The position numbers were made by a program, and so were the translations under genes. The notes beneath the pieces were generated by a model. The model was not told the DNA's origin, searched no databases, and was given only the letters and a program-made list of their open reading frames with translations. Positions 32,452-43,938 of a DNA stretch of 64,000 bases are shown here, in pieces. Origin of the DNA: Amoebophrya sp. A120 (Eukaryota > Sar > Dinophyceae > Syndiniales > Amoebophryaceae); assembly GCA_905178155.1 (NCBI GenBank), contig CAJINV010000004.1, forward strand, positions 3,629,320 through 3,693,319, in the 5' to 3' direction. The first letter of the stretch is position 1, and each line of letters begins with the position of its first letter.

Positions 32452-35400
32452 ATGGCATTGGGAACAAGCATCGGCGTGGTAAACATGGTCCCTCAAGAAT
32501 ACCGACTTCTCCGGAAGTGCAGCAAGCCAGGGAAGAACTACTTTTTGTTGGGATGCTCGATCCTACTTGTCTCCCCCGAGGTGCAAGTCGACGGCAAGCT
32601 GCTCTTGAAGAAAGGTCGTCGTAGCACCGCCGCAGAAGCTACTAGTGCTCGTACGCGGCAACAAACAAGTCTGCTACAAAAACAAAACCAGAAAGAAGCG
32701 AAAGAGCAGCCGGCGTACAACAGTCCAACCGGAGGATGCTGTGCCGGGCTTTTTGGAGGTGCAAATAACCGAGTTCCTGCGGTCGCGGTCGATGGCGTGA
32801 TTTCTGCGGGCGGGAGTGGTGTGGGAGTAGGTAAAGGGCTGCTGAATGCTCCGGGCGCGGTCCCGCCTCGGGGAACAAACCAAAATGGAAGTAGGACAAC
32901 CACTACCGACATCTACAACCTCCGGCAGCTGGAGAACTCCTTTACCAACCCCCTGTCGGATAAATTTTTCCCCGCCGGTGTATCCAAGGTTGAAACCTCG
33001 GACAGCAACCCGAAGCGGTTCGAAGTCATCGAATCGAAACTCATCGTGTCCTCGAGGAGCTACTCCGCGTCCAGTGGGACAACGCGGGGACGGGGGCGTC
33101 GTTCCACGACTTCAAGACGCACGCGGTGGTAAACCGGAATTTTCAGGATTACTCCGCCGCCGAAGGGAACGGAAATTGGAAGATGAAGACGATTCAGAAA
33201 GGCGGGACCAGTGCATCAAGTGCTGACAATAACACGAACCTGTGGAAACTCGAAACGCGGTTTTTGAAGTTCCACTACGACCCTTCAAAAGTTCGCTCCC
33301 CGCTGGAAACCGACTGGACGAAGGGGCTGGTTTTGCTGCAGAGAGAACCCGACGTGGAAGGGGAGGAGCGGATTGTGTATGGAAACTGGTCCCCTCAAAA
33401 CCCCTACGCCGGGTCCCTGCTCGGCACCATCAAGACCGGGGAAAACTTCCCGCCCGGCACGGGCGCGAAGTACAACGAGCGCATGCTGTTGAACTGCGCG
33501 GAGGAAAAGAAAAAGCTGCTGCAGCAGGGCAACGAGTGGGTGTTCGCCTGCGGCCAGGGCCAGGGGCCGGGGTGCGAGGACCTGAAGGCGATGCACTGCG
33601 TGATGGGGGTTCTCAGCCGCGGCGAAAACGGCGGGTCCGGCATCGCCGTTGTCGATGACAGCGACATGCCGGTTTACAAGGATAAACAAAACTGGAACCA
33701 GCACGAAAAAGCCCCGGGCCTGGCAACCTCCAACGCGGTCTACTTCAACGGGGACTACAACCCGGACCAGTTCACCCTCGAGGGGAACAAGGACTACTAC
33801 TTTTTCGCCTTCGGGTCTGAGCGAAATGCGTACAAGAAATCCCTTCTCGCCTTCCGGGAACTGTCCGGACCGCAGCCGCTGGTGCCCCGTTACAATTTTG
33901 GCTACTGGCTGAGCTACTGGCAGTGGGCGACCATGCGGACGGTAGGGAATGAAGGCGGGCTGCCGTTCAAAGCGCCCTGGTCCATCCCCTTCACGCTAGA
34001 AATGTTCGACCAGGTGCTGAAGAACATGTTTCAGGCCCTGGGGATGCCCATCGACGTGTACGTGCTGGACATGCAGTGGATCAACATCAATGGCGGGGCT
34101 GACCTAGCAGGACCGCGGGACCGCCTGGGAAGCGACCTCGGGTTGAAAACGAACCCGTACTGGGGGGCGTACAAACCCGACCCCGAGATGGGGGACTTGG
34201 AGACATGGCACAACCGCTGGACGGACAACGACACGGGCGGGTTGCAGATCTCCTACAACGTGCACCCGCACGTCGGGGCGCTGCGAGATCTTTGGATGGA
34301 CGAGACCAAATACGAAAAGATCGTGACCGAAATCGGGTGCGACCGGTCGATCGGCGGGTGTTTCTGGGGGCACCACGCGGAAAACACGAAATTTGTAAAC
34401 ATGCTGGACGACGTGGCCATGCCGATCCAGATATCGTATGTAAAAACGTACCCACACCAGAGGCAGGATGGGGATTTTGCAACACAAACCTAGGAGCTTT
34501 GTGAGTCACGCATGACAAGTTGCACTCTGCAGTGTAGTGCAGGTTAGCAAGTGCAGCCGCGTCACAGATTCATCTGCTCATCCTGTTCACAGCATCACAA
34601 ATTCCAAAACACGACTGAGAATGGTTCTCATGGGGATGCGCATTACAAATCTTCCTGTCTTTGCAAATCTGCATTACAACTCTGGTGTGGGTACGTTTTT
34701 ACTCAGGACGCCAGAAGTCCTGGATTCCCTGGTGGGACTGGCAGAGCGGGGACTACATCCGCATTTCCGTATGAGTTGCAAAAGTATCCGATACTTGTAT
34801 AAATGCATTACAAATTATTTCCTCAGCATGAGAAATAAAATTTGCAATGCGGATTTACCTCAAAAAAAAGATTTGCAATGCATGATTGCAATACGAGTAT
34901 CAGATACTTTTGCACAGGATATTCCGCCAATGCGAACAACAACGAGTGTCGCCAAGTCGGCGACAAGTGGCCCTGCGGAGAGTACGAAACCAAGAATTGG
35001 TTTCCACTTCACTCTATCGCCCGCGTGACCTACGACGGCCCCGCGCGGCGCCAGGAGGACCGGCGCGGGCTGCAGATGACGCGGTTCAGCGGGTACGGGG
35101 CGCAGCGGTACCCGTTAGGGTTCGTGGGGGACCAGGACAAAAACTGGGAGGCGCTGGCCTTCTCCCCCTACTGGACGGTGACGGCGAGCAACGCGGCCTA
35201 CGGCTACTGGACGCACGACCTGATCTGCTGCGACTGGAGCGATCCGGACCGGTACCAGAGCTGGGAGAAGTACCTGCGCTGGTTTCAGTATGGAAGCGTC
35301 AGGATTGAAATCCTCAAAGTTGAAATAATTTCTCATGCACAAATTGCAAGGCATGAAGTGCCTCTCTTGCAGGGGTTGCAAATGAGGCCGATTGTAAGCC

Positions 35401-37364
35401 TGTTTCGGGTTTGGAATAAAGCTGCTAAAGTAGCATGACAAAAGGCGCCTTCTGTCCCTAAACAGCATGACAAACTGGTTTTCGACGGTGCCGAAATTTG
35501 TCATACGCCGCTGGGAAATTGGGCTTCCAGCTGGTATCGATTTTATGCATTACAACTTTGACGATTTCAATCCTGACACTCCCATATCCAGTTCGGCGCG
35601 CTGACCGGGAATATGCGGACCCACGACAAGGGCTCCGGTGCGAAGAGGCAAGACGGCGACATGGGCGCGCACATGCTGTTGTGGGACTGGCCTTTCCCGG
35701 TCATGAACGCCGCGAAGCAGCTGTTGATCTGGCGCACCATGTTGATCCCGTACTTGTACACCACCGCCTACATCGCGACCTACACGAACGTGAGCCCGAT
35801 GCGCCCGATCTACTACGACTGGCCGGAGTTCGAGCAGAGCTACACGGAGGTAGACCGGGACGATTTCGAGGAGGTGGTCCCCTTCTCCTACATGCTGGGC
35901 CACGGGTTGTTGACAAACCCGGTTGTGAAGTCCAACGGGGCCAACCCGAGTGCGGATTACGACGTCCCGCGCGAAGCCGGGTATTCGCACGACCGGGTCA
36001 AGCGCGCGCAATTCTGGGTCTACAACGTGAACCAGTGGCCCTTCTGGCTGCCGCCCGCACGGGATCTGTCCATTGTCGGGCGTACTAGCGAGGGCATGGG
36101 TAGTACTTCAGTTGAGGAGCAGGCTTCTCTTGACGTTCAGGAAGGGAATGCTAGTGGTGGTGCTGAAGCAGCTACAGCAGGCTCTCGCCGTCTACTACTT
36201 CCACCTGGAGATGAGCAGCTGCGGAAAAGCGGTCCAGTGTTTTGGTATGATCTCATGCAGGGCCGGACCATGTTTTCGAAGTCGAACAGTGCAGCATCGA
36301 CCGGGGACCAGCTGACGAACAAAAACATGTACCTAATCGACGAATTTCCGCTGTTTCAACTCTCTTCCGTGGTGATCCCGTTGAATATCCGGAAATTCAT
36401 CATCGGCGGCGCCACCCGGGAGAAGTACATGCAGGGTCTCATTTGGCAAGTCGTCGCGCCCGGGGCGCGCTTTTTTACACCGCCGGCTAACAGCGACAAT
36501 GATCGTGCTTCTAGTCCTATCGTCCAGCGCGGCCTGGTCAAGGATGACGCCTACGGTTTGACACCGGACTATGTGAACGGGAAAAATCTGGAAATCAGCT
36601 GTGTGGTCCTCTGGCAGTCCCGAACGGAAGTGTACGTCTTCTTGAAGGAGGACCGGAGCGCAGATTTGATGATGTTAAATGCAGACGATAAAACATCAAA
36701 CTCGCTCGTCTCCCAAGACGACCGACGATTTTCCCTGTTTTTGCACAACTTCGCGGGCACAGTGGTGGACGCTTCCTTTGCGAAAAACCCGGATGCGATC
36801 GCGGGCGTCGACTTTCCGAACGGGGTGGCCGATGCGTTTGCCGCGTTGGATAGAAGTACAACTTCTAGTACCTCTGCGGACGCAGCAAGTAGTAGAACTA
36901 CTACGCAGCCAATCTTACTCGACGAGTTACAACCCACCTTCCTGCGCCCAAAAGACGAGGACACGCCGAGCAGCAGTAATGTGGACGGCGACGTGCAGAC
37001 GCTCGGGCTCCGGACGGTGACCGCGTGTGTTTTGTCCTGCACGCGGATCCAGAACATCCGGCTCGGGGTTACGAAGTTGGTTTTGGAAGAAAAGATCGCG
37101 GAGCCACTGCTCCAGGGACTGCGGGGGGCAGACCGGAAAGTGGGCCGCGCGCGCGGAAAGCGGGAGGTGATCAACGCGGAGCCGGGGGGTGGAATTAACA
37201 TTCCGGAGTGGAAGGACGGGAAAATCACGAGTTTGGAGCGGACGGTCCGGGATTTTTGGGACGACGCAAAGTCCGCGATGGGAAGGGTGGACAAGGACCA
37301 GGATTACGTCACTTACGCGCTGTTCGAAACTGCCACGCAGCTGAACACGGAGGAGTTATTGTGA
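32452..37364 (+). CDS. glycoside hydrolase family 31 enzyme, one apparent frameshift
   Basis: Four exons (32452-34431, 34716-34769, 34927-35288, 35592-37364) are joined across three introners, giving about 1389 residues if one missing base near 33045 is assumed. The N-terminus has a short hydrophobic segment (NYFLLGCSILLVS), then low complexity. The mutarotase-like N domain leads into the barrel (NFGYWLSYWQWATMR, IDVYVLDMQWININ). The likely nucleophile strand, IPWWDWQSGDYIRIS, appears only after introner removal. The putative acid/base site is GYWTHDLICCDW, where most GH31 enzymes have a GGF after the Asp. WFQFGALTGNMRTHD follows the family pattern. GH31 enzymes hydrolyse alpha-glucosides and related bonds; substrate cannot be read from sequence. 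C-terminal beta domains carry Ser/Thr-rich insertions. Confidence 0.88.
34432..34710. mobile_element. introner, family B
   Basis: A 279-bp element. GTAAAAACGTACCCACACC pairs with GGTGTGGGTACGTTTTTAC. The target duplication CCAGA is perfect. The right end is GGACG instead of ATA. Confidence 0.92.
34770..34921 (+). mobile_element. introner, family E
   Basis: A 152-bp element with perfect TTCCG target duplication. TTGCAAAAGTATCCGATACT pairs with AGTATCAGATACTTTTGCAC. It is near-identical in the interior to the 56737 element. A 54-nt exon separates it from the previous introner. Confidence 0.94.
35289..35586. mobile_element. introner, family H
   Basis: A 298-bp element. TATGGAAGCGTCAGGATTGA pairs with TCAATCCTGACACTCCCATA. 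Flanks are TTCAG/TCCAG. It is the only clear member of its TIR family in the window. Confidence 0.9.
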
Positions 37365-38321
37365 ACTGGAAAGAAGCTGCAGCTGTTCTTGTTGTGGTGC
37401 TGCGGTCGTGTTGACATTCACAAAAGTTGTCGTTTCGAATGTACAGTAAACCACCTTTTCAGTTTCTACACACATGACGTACATGCACATTTCAGATTTC
37501 TATTTTGCCCACTAATTTTGCTGAGTTTATTTTGCTACCCTTGTCTCGTCCCCCAGGTCAGTACTAAGGCCCCAAGTTGTAGTATTTCGACTTCTCGTTT
37601 TCGATTTGAATTACATTTTGAAGCACATAATACATAGCTTATGTTTCCGTACACTGTTTTCTCACGACATTGATCTTCGTTACTTTCTTCTCGCGGTTGC
37701 GAGACCCTCTCCCGCTCTGTGAGCAACGCAATGCACGCCCCATTCAATTGCCACCTGCCCGTCTTCTACTTTTTGCAGCAACCCTGTCGATGAAGTAAGA
37801 TCGATGACCAAATTTACCTCCCAGTTATTTTTGAGACAGGACTGTGGTTTTCGTTTTTTGCGTGTTTTCGTTTCATGTCGTGATGAAGACGTCGTGGCAG
37901 ATCGTGAAACATCAAATCGTGCTGCCAAGTTTTCGTATGCGGTTTTAACATCGTGTCAATTTCATAGCTCGTACTGATAGATGATGCTAAAGTTTTCGTT
38001 CATTCTGTATTGTCGTTCCAGGTCTAACCTCCTTCGTAATACCATCGTGCTTCCTGAACTGCATTCATTTGCAGCTGGCAAGTATTGAAGGGAAATACCA
38101 TCACTTCACTAACTGTTACACTTTAGTCAGTTCCTGTTACTACATGTACAACTACTAGTATGCCTTTTGTAGGGCATGAGCTAAAAGTAATAAACACCTA
38201 CCTTGTGGTTTGCGGTTACCACGACTGAACTCGTCACCCCCCTTTTTCTGACGTACTATCAAAGTTTATACCTACAACTACCACAAACAACATTCATCCG
38301 CTGAGACTGCAAATCCGCAAC
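37365..38321. other. intergenic, nothing recognised
   Basis: 957 bp, AT-rich, between two + strand genes. No repeats or coding signals stand out. Confidence 0.5.
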
Positions 38322-41300
38322 ATGGATATCAAATCTCTCGTTCGCACCTCCCGGCTGTTCGCGCTCTTAGCGACGGCCACTCTGGTCAACAAGAACCATG
38401 TCACAGCTAGGAAAGCCGCTTCTCTGCGAGGCCGAATGGCGAGAAGCGGTAGTGCGATGGAAATAAGAACATCTGCGAAGACCGGAAAGAGTAGTGCTTC
38501 TACGAGCAATAGCAAAAAAAGTGCTCGACAAGAAGAAAATCATGCGGCGCAGCACACAGCAGCACAAAACCAAAAGTCATCGAGCACGCTCACTAAGGTC
38601 AATTTGCTACAGAAGCAGAAGATGAGAAAAAACAAAGCAGGAACACAGAACCTTCATCTCGCGGCGACCAGGCAGGAAGAGCAAAAAGCTGGCAGAACAT
38701 CAAGTCGTGCAACAACATCAAAGCAAATCCTTGGTTTGAACGACGAAGGCAGCTGCAACCTGATTGCGCTTGGCATGGAGTACGCGGACGATTTAATTCC
38801 CTTTCTGACGGATGCCCACCGGTACAGATTGTTGAAGGCGCTGAAACAAAGCATGTCAACGACCCCGGGTACAAGTACAACGAGCAATGGAGATGATGTT
38901 GAGAATTGTATGAAAACTGAATTGGAAGATTTGAAACGAAAGGGAGAGGAACAAATCAAGACCGAGAACGACGACCGAACTGCGAGCAGCGAGGATCTGG
39001 CGAACGACATGCGGGATTTCCTGTTTTCGGTTGACACGGTCGCATCAGCGGGGGTCGGCGCATCAGCGGGTGATACTTCTATCCGCTCCCGGTACTCCGC
39101 GCTCCAAATCCTGTTCGTGGACAGTGGCGAAGCGGGCGGATTGACGGACGTGTCCGCCACCACGGACAGTGGCGCCGCGCACAATTTCGCGTGCAATCCG
39201 AAGCGCGTGTTGCTCAGTACGGACCTGCTGGAGCGACTCCAGACCGCGACGCTTGAGTCCGACACCGCCGGCTTTTGGGCGGCGCTGCAGATCGACCAGG
39301 TCAAGGCTTCCCCGGACTCCACCTGCGTCACGATCGAAGACGCCCTCCGGTTCGGGCGGCACGCCCGGAAGGTGACGGTGGAAGAGATGGCGGAACAGTA
39401 CGTCGACTGGACCACCGCCGCGCCCCCGGAGGCGCTGGTGATCGTTCTGAAACTGGGGCAGATGCACTTTTTGCGGAACGAAGTGCCGTTACTGGGCTTC
39501 GAAGACAGCCACCTGATGCTTCTCTCCGACCCTTTGGAATCGAAGTCGCAAGCGGTGGTTTCCGGCGGGATCACGTTGCCGGACACGGGGAAGTTTGCGG
39601 ACTGGCTCAGGGTTGACAACGAGAACACGGTCACGGACGAAGTGATCGCCTTGTCGGGCCTGGTCCCGATGAAGGCGGATTTGTTCCGGGACCGGTCGGA
39701 TGCGACCGAAAACCAGGAAGGCGACAACATCGCGACCCCCGAGCCCGACCCGGACGCGCCGGACGGGCCCATCGCGATCCCGAGCATCCGGGTGTTGAAC
39801 GCCAACAAAATTCTTTCGCTGGACTACGAGCCAGGGCGGCGGTTCATTCCCGCGCGGTTCCCCAACCTGATGCCGGACGACGGGGTCCCCTGCGAGCCGG
39901 CGATTCACGGCGAATTGGCTTGCGTGCTGAATGCCGACCGGTGGACCGGAAGGGTCCTTCCGACGGAATTTCTATCGGTTTTCGACCAGAACGCGGCGCC
40001 CCAGGGGTCGGACGAGGAGGATTTGAGACTCGAGTACGCCGCGCCAGGGGATCTGGGCGGCGGGACAGACAACTGCGCGGCGGACTTTTCCTTTTTCGCC
40101 TACTCGGGCGACGGGAAGTGCCGCCACTACAGCCCGGCCGGTGGGTTTTTCTGCTCCGCGCACCAAACGGGGGCGTATCTGGGGGAAATCGACCAGGACG
40201 GGCCCTGGGACCCGAAGACGGCCCAATTCCGCATTGAAGAGCTTCTCGACAGTTTTGTCCAGGATTTCAAGTCGGGAACCTGGCCCGACCGGGTGTTGGA
40301 CGACCTCAGAGGTGCGACGATCAGTGTGATGCACAGCCAAGGGTACGGAAACATGCTGAAGGGCGTGAAAAAAGCGAAGTGGGTTGCGGGACAAAGCACC
40401 AAGTCGTTGATCGAACTGACCCTGAGCAGAATTTCGCCGCAGCTGGCCCGCGGCTGGGAACGGGTAGACAAAGCGACCGGCGAACTCGCCGTCGGGAGGC
40501 GGTTTTCCCTGGCGGGTTCGAAACTCTTTCTCGATGCGAACCGCGAGTGGTTCTTCGACAAGTACTATCAAATGTAAAAATGTCTGGGTCTGGAAGGATC
40601 CAAACTTGTCATGCTATCTTTGGATTCTAAAAAAATCTGTATTGCATGACCAGGAAGAGGAGCCCAGACTGTGCTACGTGGAGAGGGCATTTGTAATGCG
40701 GAATAGGCATCAGGAAGCCTCTCTGTGATGCTAGGTCGTGCGTTACAGACATTCTGGGTCATGCAAAACACGCATGACAAGTCAAGCATCATGTAAAAAG
40801 TAGAAGCAGATACTTCAACAGCCGCGCAGCTAGCGGGGGGGTGACTCCTGTGGTCCCCCCCCACCGGCTGTGCTTTTTCCAAAACATCCAGGAAAACCGT
40901 GTCGCGGTTCTTTTTTTTTCCAGCAAGTGGCTGGTGGGGGCGTAATATAGGATAAGGAAGTATGTAGGTCGTGAATGTAGAAAAGACTAAGAAGAGCCGT
41001 GCTGGTAAGGTAGAAAACCGGAACTACTTCGATACATAAATGGGGTCGTAGTTGGGTATAGTATTTTTTGGCTGAGATAAAAAGAAAACATCATGAACAA
41101 CGAACGCGGAATCGGAGACAACGCGGCAAAGCGGGGGCAGGGGCGCGGCCTGCCAGCGAGGACACGGCAAGGGAATCGGGACAAATGGCCAGGGGCTCAA
41201 GACAAGTGCCAATGAGGGGAGCCGCGCGCACCGTTCGAGCTACAGGAGGACGAGGAGGACTAGGCCAACGTGTGGAGCGGAGGGGGAGAGCGGGGAGGAC

Positions 41301-43938
41301 TAGGCCAACGTGTGGAGGACCAGGGATACGCGTGTGGAGCGGAGGGAGAGAACGGCTGCGAAGCGAGAACAAGTTGCTGGGGCAGGCGACAAGTTTAAAT
41401 TTGGTACAAAAAAAAACAGCACTCAGATACCCGCGCCATCTGCTTAACTGTGTGAAATATTGTGTCGGCCCGGTCCTGCTTGGTCGCAGGCCGGTGTTCG
41501 TGAGATCAGATTTCACATGTTAAGTAACGCACACCGGCGCCTAGCTTAAAAAAATGATGAATTTACATGAAGATGGGGCCTAATCAAAAAAAAAAAACAC
41601 GCATGACAAGTCTCAGAATCTTCCAGAGCCAGACATTTTTGCAGTTGATAAGTACGAGCGCAAGCTGTGGCTGGCGTTTGGGAAAAAGGGAGACAAATAC
41701 GACAGTGCGGAAGAAGTGGCGGGGAAAATGAAAGCAGACGGAAACAAACCGCCAGCGGATTTCGACTCGGGGTTGATTGCGGCGAGACTGGGCGTGTTGT
41801 TCCGGGTGGACAATGCGACCAACGTGTTTTTCAGCGGTATCCGGTTTCGCGACACCGATGTTACCTGGGACGAGATGCGGGGCGTGCCCAGCGGCGGCGA
41901 CTCCAGTCTGCAGCACTCCGGGGCCATTCATTTGAAAGAGTCAACGAACTTCAACCTGAAACACTCCGAAGTCACGAATGTCGATGGGAACGGGATTCTA
42001 CTCGAGGGGTATGATAGTGCACAACTCCCCCTCCCCCTTATTTGTATAGCATGAGCGGCAATACAAGCATCAGTAAGAATGCCGGTTTTCCATGACAGAT
42101 CTGCACTGGAGTGTAGTGCTATTTGGGCTACCAGAACTTGTCATGCAAACAGCGCCACGAGGCAAGGGGTGGATTGGGCATTTTGCATGACAAATGAGGG
42201 GGAGGGGGAGTTGTGCACTGTCATAAGGGGCGAAACGAAAACACCAACATCCAGTTCAACGAGTTCTCTTTCATCGGGGACCACGCGATCGCTTTGTGGG
42301 GGAAATTCTCGACCAAAAACGGAGAGGAAGTTTTCCCCGGGAGTCCTCTGTGCGACAACCGGGAGGGCTTTTCCCCCGCGCCCTGTGCGACGCGGAATTC
42401 GGTGCCGGTTGACACAAAAATCACAAACAACGTGATTTTCAACGTCGGGTTTCACACCAAGCACGCCTCCGGGATTTTCCAAGCCGTGTCCGCGAAGTCG
42501 GTGGTGAGGCAGAATGTGTTGTTTAACGCGCCGCGAACGCTGATCAACCACGAGGACAACGCGATCGGGGGCTCGGTGTTGGAACAGAATTTGCTTGCCA
42601 ACGCGGTCCGGGAAACCGAGCAAATCGGGGTCTACAACACGTTTGGACGGGTGTTTCTGAACTACGAGCCGAAGGAGTTCGGGTTTTTATCTTCTTCGAG
42701 TACTTCTACGGGTGCAAATGGCGAGGAGAGCAACTTGTTCGCGTACGACGCGGAGTCCGGGCCGACGCCGGTCCCGATGCGGTCTTTGGTCCGGAACAAT
42801 TTTGTCTTCAACGGGAATTACGGGGTCGCGGGCATTGACAACAACGACGGGAGTGCGTATCACCAGGTGGAGAACAACGTTCTCGTGAATTCCGGCGGAC
42901 TGAAACTGCTAAATGGCCACGACAAACGGTGGCGGGGCAACCTGCTGTTCCCGAAAAGAAGCGTCGGTTTAGTTGTCCCCGAGGTGGCAGCTGTTGGAGT
43001 TGAAACGAAACCCGACGTGAAGCTAATTCCCTGTGTCGGCGGGGGCCCTAGTACTATTGATCCACTCCGCTCGACTGCTGGTTCTGACGGAGCATTAATA
43101 CCGAGCGACTGCGCAAAGGCGGACTCGAAACACCGGTCGTCGTTTGTGGAGAATCTGTGCGTGACCGACAATGTCGAACGAGACGCTGGGCTGTTGGGAC
43201 ATCAAGATCCTGGGACGACCACGACGGGACGTGAAAACGCAATTCAATCCGTCGATGTCGGGTCGTCGGACCAGGTCTGCGATTATTTTCATAGCACGAC
43301 AGGAACAAATTCAGATTCTTCATTTTGCGGCAAGAACCAGTATGACACTGTGCGGACCAAGATCCAGATCGGGGCTCTCGAGGTCCACACGTCGGCCGCG
43401 ACGGAAGGAATTCGGGCGGCGGGGGCCCAGAGCTCGCTGAACGCGGTTCCGGTCGTCGACGTCGCAGCGGGAACCGCCGCTGGCCAGTATTGCAATGAAA
43501 AATGCCCCCACCCCATATGAAAACGCAAATTTGTGATGCAGATTTGTGGTCACGAATCACCTTTATCATGCTACAAGGGAAATAAAGATGCGGACTGTAG
43601 TACTGGGTTGCGTGGGAAAGCTTTGCATATTCAGCATGAGAGGAGGCAGCTGGAAGTGAAAAACAGCATGACAAATCGCCTGCAAACGAGGCCATAGCTG
43701 CGGCCCTTGGCTGTGTAGCAATACAAGTCGATTTGTGTACTCAAATACAGCATCACAAATTTCGTTTTCGAAATGGGGAAGGGGGATTTTTCCTTTTGAT
43801 AGCCAGACGGACGGGGCGAGTGGCTACGCCGTGCCCGAAAATTCAGACTCGGACGGTGGTGGGCAGGCCGTCGGGGTGGCGCCGAACGAGGCGCCGAAGG
43901 ATGAAGCGGGGGAGGACGAGCAGGGGTGTTGTAGGTGA
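38322..43938 (+). CDS. large secreted-type right-handed beta-helix protein
   Basis: Four exons, all joined in phase 0 by introners: 38322-40565, 41656-42009, 42231-43487, 43807-43938, giving 1328 - 1 or about 1328 residues. The N-terminus MDIKSLVRTSRLFALLATATL is a probable signal peptide, followed by a basic low-complexity region. The middle is a folded domain with Cys-containing segments. SKLFLDANREWFFDKYERKLWL is the 'EWFFD..G.LWL' type entry seen before right-handed parallel beta-helix repeats (sequence split by the large introner). Then come typical rungs: NVFFSGIRFRDTDVTW, FNLKHSEVTNVDGNGILL, NIQFNEFSFIGDHAIALWG, NNVIFNVG, RNNFVFNGNYGVAGIDNNDG. Such folds bind or cleave polysaccharide; no catalytic residues can be assigned. 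The tail is acidic, Gly-rich and ends in CC-R. Calling it a pectate-lyase-like enzyme would go beyond the evidence. Confidence 0.8.
40784..41612 (+). mobile_element. retroposed insertion inside an introner
   Basis: An 829-bp segment bounded by a 16-bp direct repeat, ACACGCATGACAAGTC (40768-40783 and 41597-41612). A run of 12 A (41586-41597) sits immediately before the right repeat. A long target duplication plus A-tail is the usual mark of LINE-mediated retroposition. The insert includes an imperfect minisatellite at about 41255-41345 and no recognisable protein. Confidence 0.8.
41255..41345. repeat. minisatellite in the nested insert
   Basis: GGAGGACTAGGCCAACGTGT occurs at about 41258 and again at about 41297, each followed by GGAG-rich sequence. 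A further TGTGGAGCGGAGGG copy follows. Confidence 0.8.
42010..42225. mobile_element. introner, family F
   Basis: A 216-bp element. TATGATAGTGCACAACTCCC on the left pairs with GGGAGTTGTGCACTGTCATA on the right, and pairing continues inward through the CCCCCTCCCCCT tract. The target duplication AGGGG is perfect. Only member in the window. Confidence 0.95.
43488..43801 (-). mobile_element. introner, family C2, reverse
   Basis: A 314-bp element with perfect GCCAG target duplication. It starts TATTGCAATGAAAAATGCCC and ends TTTTTCCTTTTGATA. Its interior (GCATGAGAGGAGGCAGCTGG) is the reverse complement of the 8144 element. Confidence 0.94.

Larger units (their letters stand above)
40566..41650 (+). 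mobile_element. giant introner, family A, carrying a nested insertion
   Basis: A 1085-bp element with perfect AGTAC target duplication. The left end TATCAAATGTAAAAATGTCT and right end AGACATTTTTGCAGTTGATA pair. Without the 829-bp insertion at 40784-41612 it would be 256 bp, the normal family size. The internal GCTACGTGGAGAGGGCATTT block reads forward. Confidence 0.95.

Noticed and set aside
38654-39808. 384-residue minus-strand open frame inside the beta-helix gene
   Set aside because: It is the shadow of the + strand gene, which has a signal peptide, in-frame introner joins and family resemblance.
41068-41523. Open frame inside the nested insert as a transposon gene
   Set aside because: Arg/Gly-rich low complexity over a minisatellite, with no transposase or reverse-transcriptase motif.
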